Source of the DNA: an uncultured Saprospiraceae bacterium
GTDB lineage: Bacteria > Bacteroidota > Bacteroidia > Chitinophagales > Saprospiraceae
NCBI GenBank assembly: GCA_937942405.1
Contig: CALDEN010000281.1
Location: 1 to 7,329 of the forward strand
DNA length: 7,329 nt
Direction of reading: 5' to 3'
The notes under the pieces were generated by a model, which worked only from the letters and a program-made list of their open reading frames with translations, ran no database searches and was not told where the DNA came from. This document shows positions 1 through 5,745 of the stretch, piece after piece. Numbering within the stretch: the stretch's first letter is position 1; each line of letters starts with the position of its first letter. A program made the translations under genes and the position numbers.

Positions 1-17
1 GTTCTACTTATTCTTAT

Positions 18-27
18 GTTACTGATA
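18..27 (+). repeat. R' box ending an upstream attC site (rest outside or unreadable)
   Basis: The sequence GTTACTGATA begins with the GTT core at which integrases cut (G/TT). It is perfectly complementary to the R'' arm at the far end of cassette 1. It therefore marks the join between cassette 1 and whatever precedes it, either another cassette or attI. Only 17 bases of the preceding site are in the window, so its hairpin cannot be checked. Confidence 0.65.
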
Positions 28-709
28 ATCAATATACGAAATGACAATCGAATTCGACATACTTAAATCCAACTATGTCAAACAGCTAAATACGTCAAAA
101 TTCAGGTATGGAAAAGTAGGAATGATTGTTATTCCAATTCTTGCTATTATACTCACTGATATTTTTCTGCCAAACATAAATCTGATTGTTATCGGGATTA
201 TATATTTAGGATTAAGTTACTTATTAAGCAAAATCCTTCAAAAATCAGATGAAGAAATTGTCCAAGAAATCAGTACTCAAGTTATTGGTACAATCAGGTT
301 AGAAGAAGATGAAATTAAAATAGTACTTAATGAAAACGAAAATCAACTTAACGCAGGAGAAATAAGTGAAATTAACATAAATAGTTACTTTGGCGAAGTA
401 ACGGGTTACGGCAAATATCAAGAATTGCACTATGGAACAGACACTACTATAAAACTAGGTGGTAATAATACGACCAAAATACTATATGTCTTTATACGCA
501 ATAAAGAACAAAGACTCAAATTCAAATCTATATCAAACTGTTGTTTAAGAACGAACAGCAATTATAAAGAGTACACAAGAAATGAAAGAACTTACAATGG
601 AAATAAACTAAATTATAAGGAAATTCAAGAACTGAAAAAAGACTATCAGTAACAAGTGATAACCACAGCATATCCTCCTTCGTGGGAGACGCTGGGTATC
701 GCCGATCCG
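19..709 (+). mobile_element. Integron gene cassette 1 (complete)
   Basis: This is a mobile gene cassette of the kind captured by integron integrases, with one ORF and a 3' attC site. The left boundary is placed after the G of GTTACTGATA (18-27), the right one after the G of GTTATGTAGC (709-718). The key evidence is that the 3' arm TATCAGTAAC (644-653) is the exact reverse complement of GTTACTGATA at the 5' end (10/10). These two would pair in the free circular cassette but are over 600 bases apart here. The ORF begins 22 bases inside the cassette and its stop codon lies inside the R'' arm, a compact layout typical of cassettes. No promoter is evident, so expression probably depends on read-through from the left. 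The boundaries are inferred from folding and complementarity; no integrase is visible. Confidence 0.8.
41..652 (+). CDS. Hypothetical two-helix membrane protein, cargo of cassette 1
   Basis: I do not recognise this 203-residue protein. A short polar N-terminus is followed by two hydrophobic stretches (about 26-43 and 46-63) separated by a Pro-Asn turn, giving a probable helical hairpin. From about residue 68 a soluble domain begins, with alternating beta-like segments (for example VIGTIRLEEDEIKIVL, then an N-rich loop and SEININSYFG). That layout recalls membrane-anchored bacterial PH-like domains, but this is only a resemblance. The C-terminus is polar and rich in N, K, Y and E. The ATG is preceded by AT-rich sequence without a clear Shine-Dalgarno, as is usual in Bacteroidota. 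The stop codon TAA falls inside the R'' arm of attC-1. Function is unknown; a role at the inner membrane is inferred from the helices. Confidence 0.8.
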   Translation: MTIEFDILKSNYVKQLNTSKFRYGKVGMIVIPILAIILTDIFLPNINLIVIGIIYLGLSYLLSKILQKSDEEIVQEISTQVIGTIRLEEDEIKIVLNENENQLNAGEISEININSYFGEVTGYGKYQELHYGTDTTIKLGGNNTTKILYVFIRNKEQRLKFKSISNCCLRTNSNYKEYTRNERTYNGNKLNYKEIQELKKDYQ

Positions 710-718
710 TTATGTAGC
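644..718 (+). repeat. attC recombination site 1 (between cassettes 1 and 2)
   Basis: The order is R'' (TATCAGTAAC, 644-653), a 4-base spacer, L'' (GATAACCACAGC, 658-669), an inner stem CTCC/GGAG (675-678 with 685-688) around a TTCGTG loop, L' (GCTGGGTATC, 691-700), an 8-base spacer, and R' (GTTATGTAGC, 709-718). L'' equals the reverse complement of L' once two A's (662 and 665) are left unpaired. Such extrahelical bases on the L'' side are the feature by which integrases recognise the folded bottom strand of attC. The predicted exchange point is between G709 and T710. GTTATGT differs from the classical GTTRRRY at one position. The R''/R' pairing within this junction is limited to TAAC/GTTA, because the two halves come from different cassettes. 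Confidence 0.8.
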
Positions 719-1625
719 ATTAAAAATGAAAATGAAAACAAGCATCTCACTTATACTAATAATTTGTTTAGGCTGTAATTCTATCAGAAATATTCAACCT
801 GAGAATGCTTATAAGAACACAGTTTTTGAAGAGCTAGGGATTACTGCTAAACTTCCTTCTGATTGGAAGGTAAAAAGAGATTTCACGGCAACAAAATATA
901 ACTATATAGCAGAAAGTCCGATCAATGATATAGGAGAATACAATTCTATATACTTTAGTTATGAATACATTCCAGAAATTCAATTTCAAAAGGAATATAA
1001 TAAATTAGTCAAGTCAATATTAGATGTTCTCAAGATGACAGTTGAGGAAGAATCGGACTGCCAAATAAAACAATACAACTGTAAAAAAATACTTTCCTCT
1101 TCGAGCAGCAATTCAAATATCACACATATAATATCTGACAAAGGTTCAGAGAAAAGATACATAATAATTGCCAGTACGTTTTACAAAGAAAAAGCCAAGG
1201 AATTAGAGAATCTAAAAGCTGTACTTAAAGAAATAAGCATTAATGATTCTCAAGAAATATCAAAAGGCCATGAATTGTACATCCAACAATGTGCAAGTTG
1301 CCATGGACTTAGAATGAATAAGAATTTAACAGGTCCTGCTTTAGCAGGAATCTCTGAAAGACGAAATTCAGGTTGGATAAAATCGTTCATAAGGGATAGT
1401 CAATTATTGTATGAAAACAAGGACTCAATTGCAATTCAAATTATAGATTTTTATGGAGGCCAAGAAGTAAGATGTGGATCTGGGAATAAACGAGAATTAA
1501 CAGACATTGAAATCGAAGCCCTAATAAAATATATTGAATATGAGGCGAATAACGCTACAAAACACTAGATATCAGATCATATCTCTTCGTGCCTCAGAGA
1601 GACGATCGATATCATTATCCGTACG
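710..1625 (+). mobile_element. Integron gene cassette 2 (complete)
   Basis: This second cassette abuts the first. It begins at the TT of GTTATGTAGC (709-718) and ends at the G of GTTGTAT (1625-1631). Its own 3' arm GCTACAAAAC (1554-1563) is complementary to GTTATGTAGC at its 5' end at 9 of 10 positions, again pairing across the cassette and not with its present neighbour. The single ORF starts 16 bases into the cassette and its stop lies in the attC spacer. Cassette 2 is followed by no further + strand gene, so it appears to be the last of the array. The GTT left at 1625 would then come from the original insertion site (attI or a secondary site). Confidence 0.78.
726..1568 (+). CDS. Lipoprotein with C-terminal c-type cytochrome domain, cargo of cassette 2
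   Basis: This 280-residue protein is probably exported and lipid-anchored. A signal sequence (MKMKTSISLILIICLG) runs into a lipobox-like CLGC, with Cys17 as the likely modified residue. Residues 33-175 form a domain starting LGITAKLPSDWK, which loosely resembles PsbP/Mog1-like lipoprotein domains (weak inference); Cys112 and Cys119 could form a disulfide. Residues 177-275 look like a single-domain cytochrome c: GHELYIQQCASCHG with the haem motif CASCH (189-193), TGPALAGISERR, then a C-terminal helix DIEIEALIKYIEYE. The usual axial Met before that helix is not visible; the stretch there reads GGQEVRCGSGNKRELTD. Electron transfer or haem sensing at the envelope is inferred. A second ATG lies two codons in, so the start could be 732. 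The cassette location implies acquisition by transfer. Confidence 0.85.
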   Translation: MKMKTSISLILIICLGCNSIRNIQPENAYKNTVFEELGITAKLPSDWKVKRDFTATKYNYIAESPINDIGEYNSIYFSYEYIPEIQFQKEYNKLVKSILDVLKMTVEEESDCQIKQYNCKKILSSSSSNSNITHIISDKGSEKRYIIIASTFYKEKAKELENLKAVLKEISINDSQEISKGHELYIQQCASCHGLRMNKNLTGPALAGISERRNSGWIKSFIRDSQLLYENKDSIAIQIIDFYGGQEVRCGSGNKRELTDIEIEALIKYIEYEANNATKH

Positions 1626-1634
1626 TTGTATCCT
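1554..1634 (+). repeat. attC recombination site 2 (end of cassette 2)
   Basis: The layout repeats that of attC-1: R'' (GCTACAAAAC, 1554-1563), a 4-base spacer, L'' (GATATCAGATC, 1568-1578), inner stem TCTCT/AGAGA (1582-1586 with 1596-1600), L' (GATCGATATC, 1604-1613), an 11-base spacer and R' (GTTGTAT, 1625-1631). L'' pairs with all ten bases of L' if the single A at 1574 bulges out on the same side as in attC-1. The tip shares sequence with attC-1: CATATC followed by a short pyrimidine run and TTCGTG. That suggests the two sites belong to one integron family. The R' position is less certain than in attC-1 because the spacer is 3 bases longer. Confidence 0.75.
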
Positions 1635-1688
1635 AAAAGAAATTAGATAATATTCTTCTCTTGATCCAAATTTACCACCCACCCCCAT

Positions 1689-1720
1689 AAAAAAAAGGTG
1701 TACCACTTTCGCAGCACACC
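1689..1720 (-). terminator. Intrinsic terminator of the TPR gene
   Basis: Read on the - strand, positions 1720-1697 form a 24-base hairpin: GGTGTGCTGC, a GAAA tetraloop, then GTGGTACACC. The outer five pairs are Watson-Crick and the inner five include G-U wobbles. It is followed directly by eight U's (1696-1689). It sits 33 bases past the stop of the TPR gene and would also insulate it from the converging cassette array. Confidence 0.85.
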
Positions 1721-1753
1721 CTTCGAGTTTTGGTTATTAATTGAATCTTTATA

Positions 1754-3181
1754 CTATACCTCTGTAGTCGCAATATTAAGTTCAGATGCGTAGTATCTAA
1801 TGATCGCCTGTATCTGAGTATTAATTTTAAACTCCGGATTGATGGTATATAATATATCCAATTGGAAGAAGTCTTCTAGAAGAGCCTCTTCTAGAATCGT
1901 CAAGCCTTCGACCGTATTATTTTCTATAAAAGAACATGCAGCACGACAGTAGAGTAGTCCTGCACTGTAGGTAAAGTCTTCTGATTCGTTAAGAATCATC
2001 AGAGCATCACTGATCATTCCCTTACGGATAAGGTATGAGCAGAATGCCACCCAGTATTCAGGTTGTTCCATGCCTGTCATGGTAGATTTTTTAAAGTTGA
2101 TGATTGCTTTTTCATCATTATCTATTGCTGCATAAGCAAGAGCCAGACCTAAGTAATATTCCTCTCTGTTATCGTCGATAGAGATGGCCTTATGGTATGC
2201 ATTGATCGCTTTGTACCAGCTTTTTTCTTTAGAATAGCACTCTGCTAGATTATAGTATAGATCCTCGTTATACGGATCTACTTTGAGAGCACTGAATAGA
2301 TTGCTTTTAGCTTCTTTGGTTTGTTCCAGTTTTATGTGGCACTCTGCTATAAACAAGTTGAGCTCTGTATCTGGACCGAAGAGCTCGTGAGCATCCTTAT
2401 AGTACTCCAGAGACTTTGCGTATTTTTTTAATTGGAAACAAAGATCTGCACAATCTAGATATCCGTTTTTAAAATCAGCATTGATGATAAACGAGTACTC
2501 TAGAGAGATGATCGCTTCCTCATATTCTCCGATAGAAGAGTACGCATGACCTAGATTATACCAGGCTAGATAGTTGTACGGATCTTTATCTAGGATACGT
2601 TTATGTAAGGTGATGCTTTTAAGATACCCTCTACTGAGCTCTGCACTTAACCATATACGATCTAAAGCCTCTGTATTGGAAGCATCTATTTCTAATGCCT
2701 CTGACAGTGAGCTGAACATAAGGTCAAACTGCTTCATCTTTTCAAAGATGTACGACTCACTGATGCATATCTCCGCAAGATCAGCAGATAGACATCCACT
2801 CTTGATAGAGTCTAGAAGGTTTAAGGCTTCTACATTACGGTCGTCTTCTGCGAGAACCTTAGCTCTTAATATCTTTATCTCTACTTCAAAAGGAGCAACG
2901 CTTTCAGCTTTGTCTAGGTATTTGTATGCTTGTTCTAACTGACCGAGGTTGAGGAGTAACTTGGCTTTTGCCAAATAAAACTCCGATCTAAATTCAAATT
3001 GCTGTAGAGCCAATGATAAAACCTCTAGGGCTTTTTCAAACATTGATTCTTTCTCGTAATAAGAAATAAGATCGTGGTATTGTTTTTCGTCAAAATATCC
3101 CTCCGAGCCATTGGAAATTACAGACTCAAAATCTGAAACGAGATTTTTCAATAGGGGGTTCTGCGTTGTGTTTTGGTTCAT
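1754..3181 (-). CDS. Tetratricopeptide repeat (TPR) protein
   Basis: This 475-residue protein is built almost wholly of TPR helical hairpins, so it probably acts as a protein-binding scaffold. There is no signal peptide or membrane segment, so a cytoplasmic location is likely. Repeats with clear TPR spacing (W/Y, L-G, A/G, Y, A, P) include about 68-101, 203-236 (YNYLAWYNLGHAYSSIGEYE), 271-304, 305-338 and 340-371, with degenerate copies before and after. The C-terminal 70 residues are less regular (EALLEDFFQLDILYTINPEF). The start is an ATG. It is transcribed alone on this strand: a terminator lies just downstream and the next upstream gene ends in its own terminator. The binding partner cannot be told from the sequence, and I assign no gene name. 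Confidence 0.9.
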   Translation of the reverse strand: MNQNTTQNPLLKNLVSDFESVISNGSEGYFDEKQYHDLISYYEKESMFEKALEVLSLALQQFEFRSEFYLAKAKLLLNLGQLEQAYKYLDKAESVAPFEVEIKILRAKVLAEDDRNVEALNLLDSIKSGCLSADLAEICISESYIFEKMKQFDLMFSSLSEALEIDASNTEALDRIWLSAELSRGYLKSITLHKRILDKDPYNYLAWYNLGHAYSSIGEYEEAIISLEYSFIINADFKNGYLDCADLCFQLKKYAKSLEYYKDAHELFGPDTELNLFIAECHIKLEQTKEAKSNLFSALKVDPYNEDLYYNLAECYSKEKSWYKAINAYHKAISIDDNREEYYLGLALAYAAIDNDEKAIINFKKSTMTGMEQPEYWVAFCSYLIRKGMISDALMILNESEDFTYSAGLLYCRAACSFIENNTVEGLTILEEALLEDFFQLDILYTINPEFKINTQIQAIIRYYASELNIATTEV

Positions 3182-3515
3182 GTTCAGAAAAATTCAGGTT
3201 GGGAAAATAACCGACTGTAAATATAGAAATTTACAATGCTGTTATTTCCTTTCGCAAAATATATTTTTCCACATTTTGGTTTAGATTAAACAATATTATA
3301 ATTTATGTTAAATAGCTGAGCATCAGTTGATTATATAATAAATATTTGAACCGTTCGTCAGTAAATAACTCTATTTCATCTCTTTACAGATGTGTTATAA
3401 TCCTAAGATAATCTCTAGGCATTTTGAGGTAATTTTCAATAAAAAAAAATGAGCGTCATTTTTGACGCTCATTCCTTGGCTTTTTTGATTAATTGAGAAC
3501 TTTGATTTATCCGGT
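3182..3515. other. Gene-free stretch between TPR gene and Spy-like gene
   Basis: This 334-base AT-rich stretch contains no convincing ORF in either direction. It holds the terminator of the sigma factor operon (3441-3473) and must contain the promoter of the TPR gene. On the - strand a TATATTTTG at about 3263-3255 is close to the Bacteroidota -7 element TAnnTTTG but with spacing off by one, and no well-placed -33 TTG was found, so I do not call a promoter. No tRNA or other RNA gene was recognised by eye. Confidence 0.6.
3441..3473 (-). terminator. Intrinsic terminator of the ECF sigma operon
   Basis: A perfect 11-bp stem, AATGAGCGTCA (3448-3458) paired with TGACGCTCATT (3463-3473), encloses a 4-base loop. 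On the - strand it is followed by a run of U's (complement of the nine A's at 3441-3449, two of them in the stem). It lies 42 bases beyond the stop of the Spy-like gene, closing the three-gene operon. Confidence 0.92.
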
Positions 3516-3986
3516 CTATTCCTCAGGTTTTCTTTCTTTTTTGACCCCTTTGTTTCGTCGCTTCTTGTATCTATCGAGGATTTCTTTTCTAAACTTCTTT
3601 TCTGTGTTCATCAATTTTAGGATTTGATGATTATTCAGCACGTTTTTTAACTGACCTACATATTCTTTCTTTAGCTGAATTTTCTTTTCCTCATTATCTA
3701 ACATGGTAGAGATGAGAGCCTCGGCTTCAGAGTCTGAAAGCTCGGTGTCTTCCTTTTTCTTGCCAGGTTTATCTCCTCTGGACGCACTGAGTTCTGCAGT
3801 GTATTTATTGTAAATAGGCCAAAACCGTTGAGCTTGGTCCGCAGTCATGTCTAGCTCAGTAGTTATATAAGCTATTTTTCTTTGTTCTAATCGATCTTTT
3901 CTTTCTTGAGATAGATCACCTTGGCCATAAGATACGAGTGTACCGAGTATGATGGCTAGTGTAAGTAAAAATGATTTGTTGTACAT
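3516..3986 (-). CDS. Spy/CpxP-like periplasmic protein (sensor of ECF-type sigma factor family)
   Basis: This is a small exported, strongly basic helical protein of 156 residues. A signal peptide covers about 1-22 (MYNKSFLLTLAIILGTLVSY, with a likely cut near GQG). The mature part contains ITTELDMTADQAQRFWPIYN (41-60), the LTxxQ-like segment followed by FWPIYN that is typical of Bacteroidota proteins named 'sensor of ECF-type sigma factor'. A second helical segment runs around VLNNHQILKLMNTEKKF (116-132). The C-terminus is very basic (RYKKRRNKGVKKERK). I chose the ATG one base after the anti-sigma stop; a TTG nine bases upstream (3995) would add three residues and overlap by 8 bases. It is the third gene of the sigma operon, and is inferred to sense envelope state and act on the anti-sigma protein next to it. 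Confidence 0.85.
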   Translation of the reverse strand: MYNKSFLLTLAIILGTLVSYGQGDLSQERKDRLEQRKIAYITTELDMTADQAQRFWPIYNKYTAELSASRGDKPGKKKEDTELSDSEAEALISTMLDNEEKKIQLKKEYVGQLKNVLNNHQILKLMNTEKKFRKEILDRYKKRRNKGVKKERKPEE

Positions 3987-3987
3987 A

Positions 3988-4545
3988 TTATTCAATTAAT
4001 TCTGATAAAAATTCTTCTTCTAGTGTGTAAATATTTTGTTCTATGTAATCGTCGATGATATCCTCTTCATACACATAAGCCTCTTCCTCCCACTCCTCAG
4101 TCTCTTCTAATACTAAGAGTTCTTCCAGATCTAGCTCATCGAAGTTTTGCTCGATATATGATTCTATTTCTGTAGCAGTATAATCTGTGTTGGAGCTCAG
4201 ATCTGTATAATTAGTCCGCACATAGATCAGTAGTATAAGAGAAGCAGCGATACCACTCAGCATCCTGATATTACGGATGATCACAGATTTACTTTTCTTA
4301 TTTTGACTTAAGTTCTTATCCTCCTCTAAGCGAGCGACTACTTTGTTTTGTAAGTCTGCAAAGTAATCTTGAGGAACATTATAGGCTGCACCTTCTTTTT
4401 CTTTGGCTATAGCCAAAATATTTTTTCCACCCAGATGAGCAAAATAATCTTCAGGTACGAGATATTCCTTGGCTTTATTTTGGCCCTGAGCCAGCAAAGG
4501 AGCGATATCCTTTAATTCCCTCTGTATGTCCTCTTTGTTAGTCAT
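3988..4545 (-). CDS. Membrane anti-sigma factor-like protein with acidic periplasmic tail
   Basis: This 185-residue protein is the probable anti-sigma partner of the upstream ECF factor. The cytoplasmic N-terminal half carries two copies of the VPxxYF motif (VPEDYF 30-35, VPQDYF 57-62), a hallmark of Bacteroidota proteins encoded next to ECF sigma factors. One membrane helix (about 95-109, MLSGIAASLILLIYV) follows basic residues R91 and R94, giving an N-in orientation. After R110 there are 75 residues with no Lys, Arg or His and 28 Asp/Glu. YIEQN occurs twice in this tail (130-134 and 167-171), suggesting an internal duplication. There is no zinc-binding HxxxCxxC motif, so it is not a ZAS-type anti-sigma. 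Its ATG overlaps the sigma gene's stop by 8 bases (ATGACTAA), implying coupled translation. The role is inferred from context. Confidence 0.8.
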   Translation of the reverse strand: MTNKEDIQRELKDIAPLLAQGQNKAKEYLVPEDYFAHLGGKNILAIAKEKEGAAYNVPQDYFADLQNKVVARLEEDKNLSQNKKSKSVIIRNIRMLSGIAASLILLIYVRTNYTDLSSNTDYTATEIESYIEQNFDELDLEELLVLEETEEWEEEAYVYEEDIIDDYIEQNIYTLEEEFLSELIE

Positions 4546-5089
4546 TGTTTTTTAAGTATTCTTCTATTTTTTTGGCAGCATGATGATACGATGCCTTGAG
4601 TGCTCCTTCTGAAGTATCTAGTACTTGCGACATATCTTTATAACTCATCTCATCATAATACCTGAGATTAAATACCGCTTTTTGTTTAGCGGGTAATATC
4701 TCAATGGCTTTTTTTAAATTAATTACCCAGTCGTCTCCAGAAAAGTAGGGATCTGCTTTGAGCTCGACACCTATTTTTTCACTCAGCTCGTCGCTACTTA
4801 ATGTTTGTGCTTTTTGTTTTTTCTTTAAAAAAGTAAGCGATTCGTTAGTAGCTATCCGATATAACCAGGTATGCAGGCTAGATTCTTGATTAAATTTTTC
4901 GATAAATCTATATGCCTTTATCAGTGTGTTTTGTAAGACATCATCTGCATCTTGATGCATATGCACCATCCTTCTGATCGTCCAATACAATTTTTCTTGA
5001 TACTCTTGCATCAATAGTCTGAAGCCCTTCTCTTTAGTCGAAGGCTCTAGGCATAATTGTATTAATTCTCTATCGCTGATGTCCTGCAC
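4538..5089 (-). CDS. ECF-type RNA polymerase sigma factor (sigma-70 family)
   Basis: This 183-residue alternative sigma factor directs RNA polymerase to a stress or envelope regulon. Region 2 covers about 25-90, with DADDVLQNTLIKAYRFIEKF (47-66) and HTWLYRIATNESL (73-85). Region 4 covers about 128-178, with LPAKQKAVFNLRYYDEMSY and the helix-turn-helix DMSQVLDTSEGALKASYHHA. Both match the two-domain ECF layout with no region 1 or 3. The start is GTG: only three non-start codons separate it from an in-frame upstream stop, and the conserved ISDRELIQLCL follows at once, so no ATG start fits. It is the first gene of an operon with the anti-sigma-like and Spy-like genes, overlapping the former by 8 bases. 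Autoregulation is typical of such loci but is not shown here. Confidence 0.95.
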   Translation of the reverse strand: MQDISDRELIQLCLEPSTKEKGFRLLMQEYQEKLYWTIRRMVHMHQDADDVLQNTLIKAYRFIEKFNQESSLHTWLYRIATNESLTFLKKKQKAQTLSSDELSEKIGVELKADPYFSGDDWVINLKKAIEILPAKQKAVFNLRYYDEMSYKDMSQVLDTSEGALKASYHHAAKKIEEYLKNND

Positions 5090-5117
5090 GTATCGGATTA
5101 TATATTATAGACTACAA

Positions 5118-5136
5118 TTTAAACCGTAGGTTTAAA
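5118..5136. promoter_or_regulatory. Inverted repeat in divergent promoter region (possible operator)
   Basis: TTTAAACC and GGTTTAAA form a perfect 8-bp-arm inverted repeat around a GTA centre. It lies in the 90 bases between the divergent starts of the ECF sigma gene and the PlsC-like gene, 28 bases before the former and 43 before the latter. Its symmetry and place suit a dimeric regulator site, but no regulator is identified. It has no T-run in a position to act as a terminator. Confidence 0.4.
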
Positions 5137-5179
5137 AAAGAAAATATAATTTTCAGGTTCATTAGAAATTATAACGAGT

Positions 5180-5725
5180 ATGTTCGGATGGTTGTGCAAG
5201 ATATTTTATACTTATATAATACGGTGGAAAGTTGCAGGTCCACACCCCAATGATGTAAAACAGAAGGTCATTATTGCAGCTCCCCATACATCTGGATGGG
5301 ATCTACCCGTGGGTTTACTAGTAAAATATACTATCGGGCTAGAGGTAAAATTTGTGGGAAAAAAATCCCTTTTTAAATGGCCTTTTGACAAGTTTTTCAG
5401 AATGTGGGGTTTATTACCGATCGATCGGACTAAAGGAATATCGGTCGTAGATGAAATCATCCAGCTATATAAAGACGGAAAAGTAAACACAATCGGTTTT
5501 GCACCGGAAGGAACACGAGTAAAGGTTAAAAAATTTAAGTCCGGATTTTACAGAATTGCCAAAGCACTGGATATTCCTGTAGTCATGGCAAAATTTGATT
5601 ATGAGGCAAAGCAGATCACATTTAGTCCACCGTATTTCTTAAAGAAGACAAAAGAGGAGGATATGTCTTATATAGAATCCTATTTTAGAGGTACAAAGGG
5701 AAAAATTCCCGAATTTAGTTTCTAG
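5180..5725 (+). CDS. PlsC-like 1-acyl-glycerol-3-phosphate acyltransferase family protein
   Basis: This 181-residue protein belongs to the LPLAT/PlsC superfamily, which transfers acyl chains to lysophospholipids or related acceptors at the inner face of the membrane. The catalytic HX4D motif is seen as PHTSGWD (His36, Asp41). The second block is GLLPIDR (Asp82, Arg83) and the substrate-binding block III is FAPEGTR (107-113). Block IV corresponds to IPVVMAKFDYE. The length is short but common for this subgroup in Bacteroidota. The N-terminus is mildly hydrophobic, with no clear membrane helix. It begins a + strand run with the next gene 20 bases on. Its acyl acceptor cannot be told from the sequence; a lysophosphatidate or an ornithine/amino lipid precursor are both possible. 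Confidence 0.88.
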   Translation: MFGWLCKIFYTYIIRWKVAGPHPNDVKQKVIIAAPHTSGWDLPVGLLVKYTIGLEVKFVGKKSLFKWPFDKFFRMWGLLPIDRTKGISVVDEIIQLYKDGKVNTIGFAPEGTRVKVKKFKSGFYRIAKALDIPVVMAKFDYEAKQITFSPPYFLKKTKEEDMSYIESYFRGTKGKIPEFSF

Positions 5726-5745
5726 TTAAAGAAAAAAGCATCACC

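Noticed and set aside
1..7. GTTCTAC at the very start as the R' box of the upstream attC
   Set aside because: It shows no complementarity to the cassette 1 R'' arm, whereas GTTACTGATA at 18-27 matches 10 of 10.
658..700. Hairpin after the first gene read as an intrinsic terminator
   Set aside because: It has bulged bases and no T-run after it, while its R and L box layout and the matching cassette ends fit an attC site much better.
1874..1896. Perfect 11-bp inverted repeat with a 1-base centre inside the TPR gene
   Set aside because: It lies within coding sequence for an LEEALLED stretch and follows from the codons used there; no U-run, no second copy and no sign of a regulatory role, so likely chance.
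2574..2942. + strand reading frame inside the TPR gene
   Set aside because: It is the opposite-strand shadow of a well-supported TPR coding region and has no recognisable domain.
5212..5490. - strand reading frame inside the acyltransferase gene
   Set aside because: The + strand frame carries HX4D, DR and EGTR motifs; the antisense frame has no family features.
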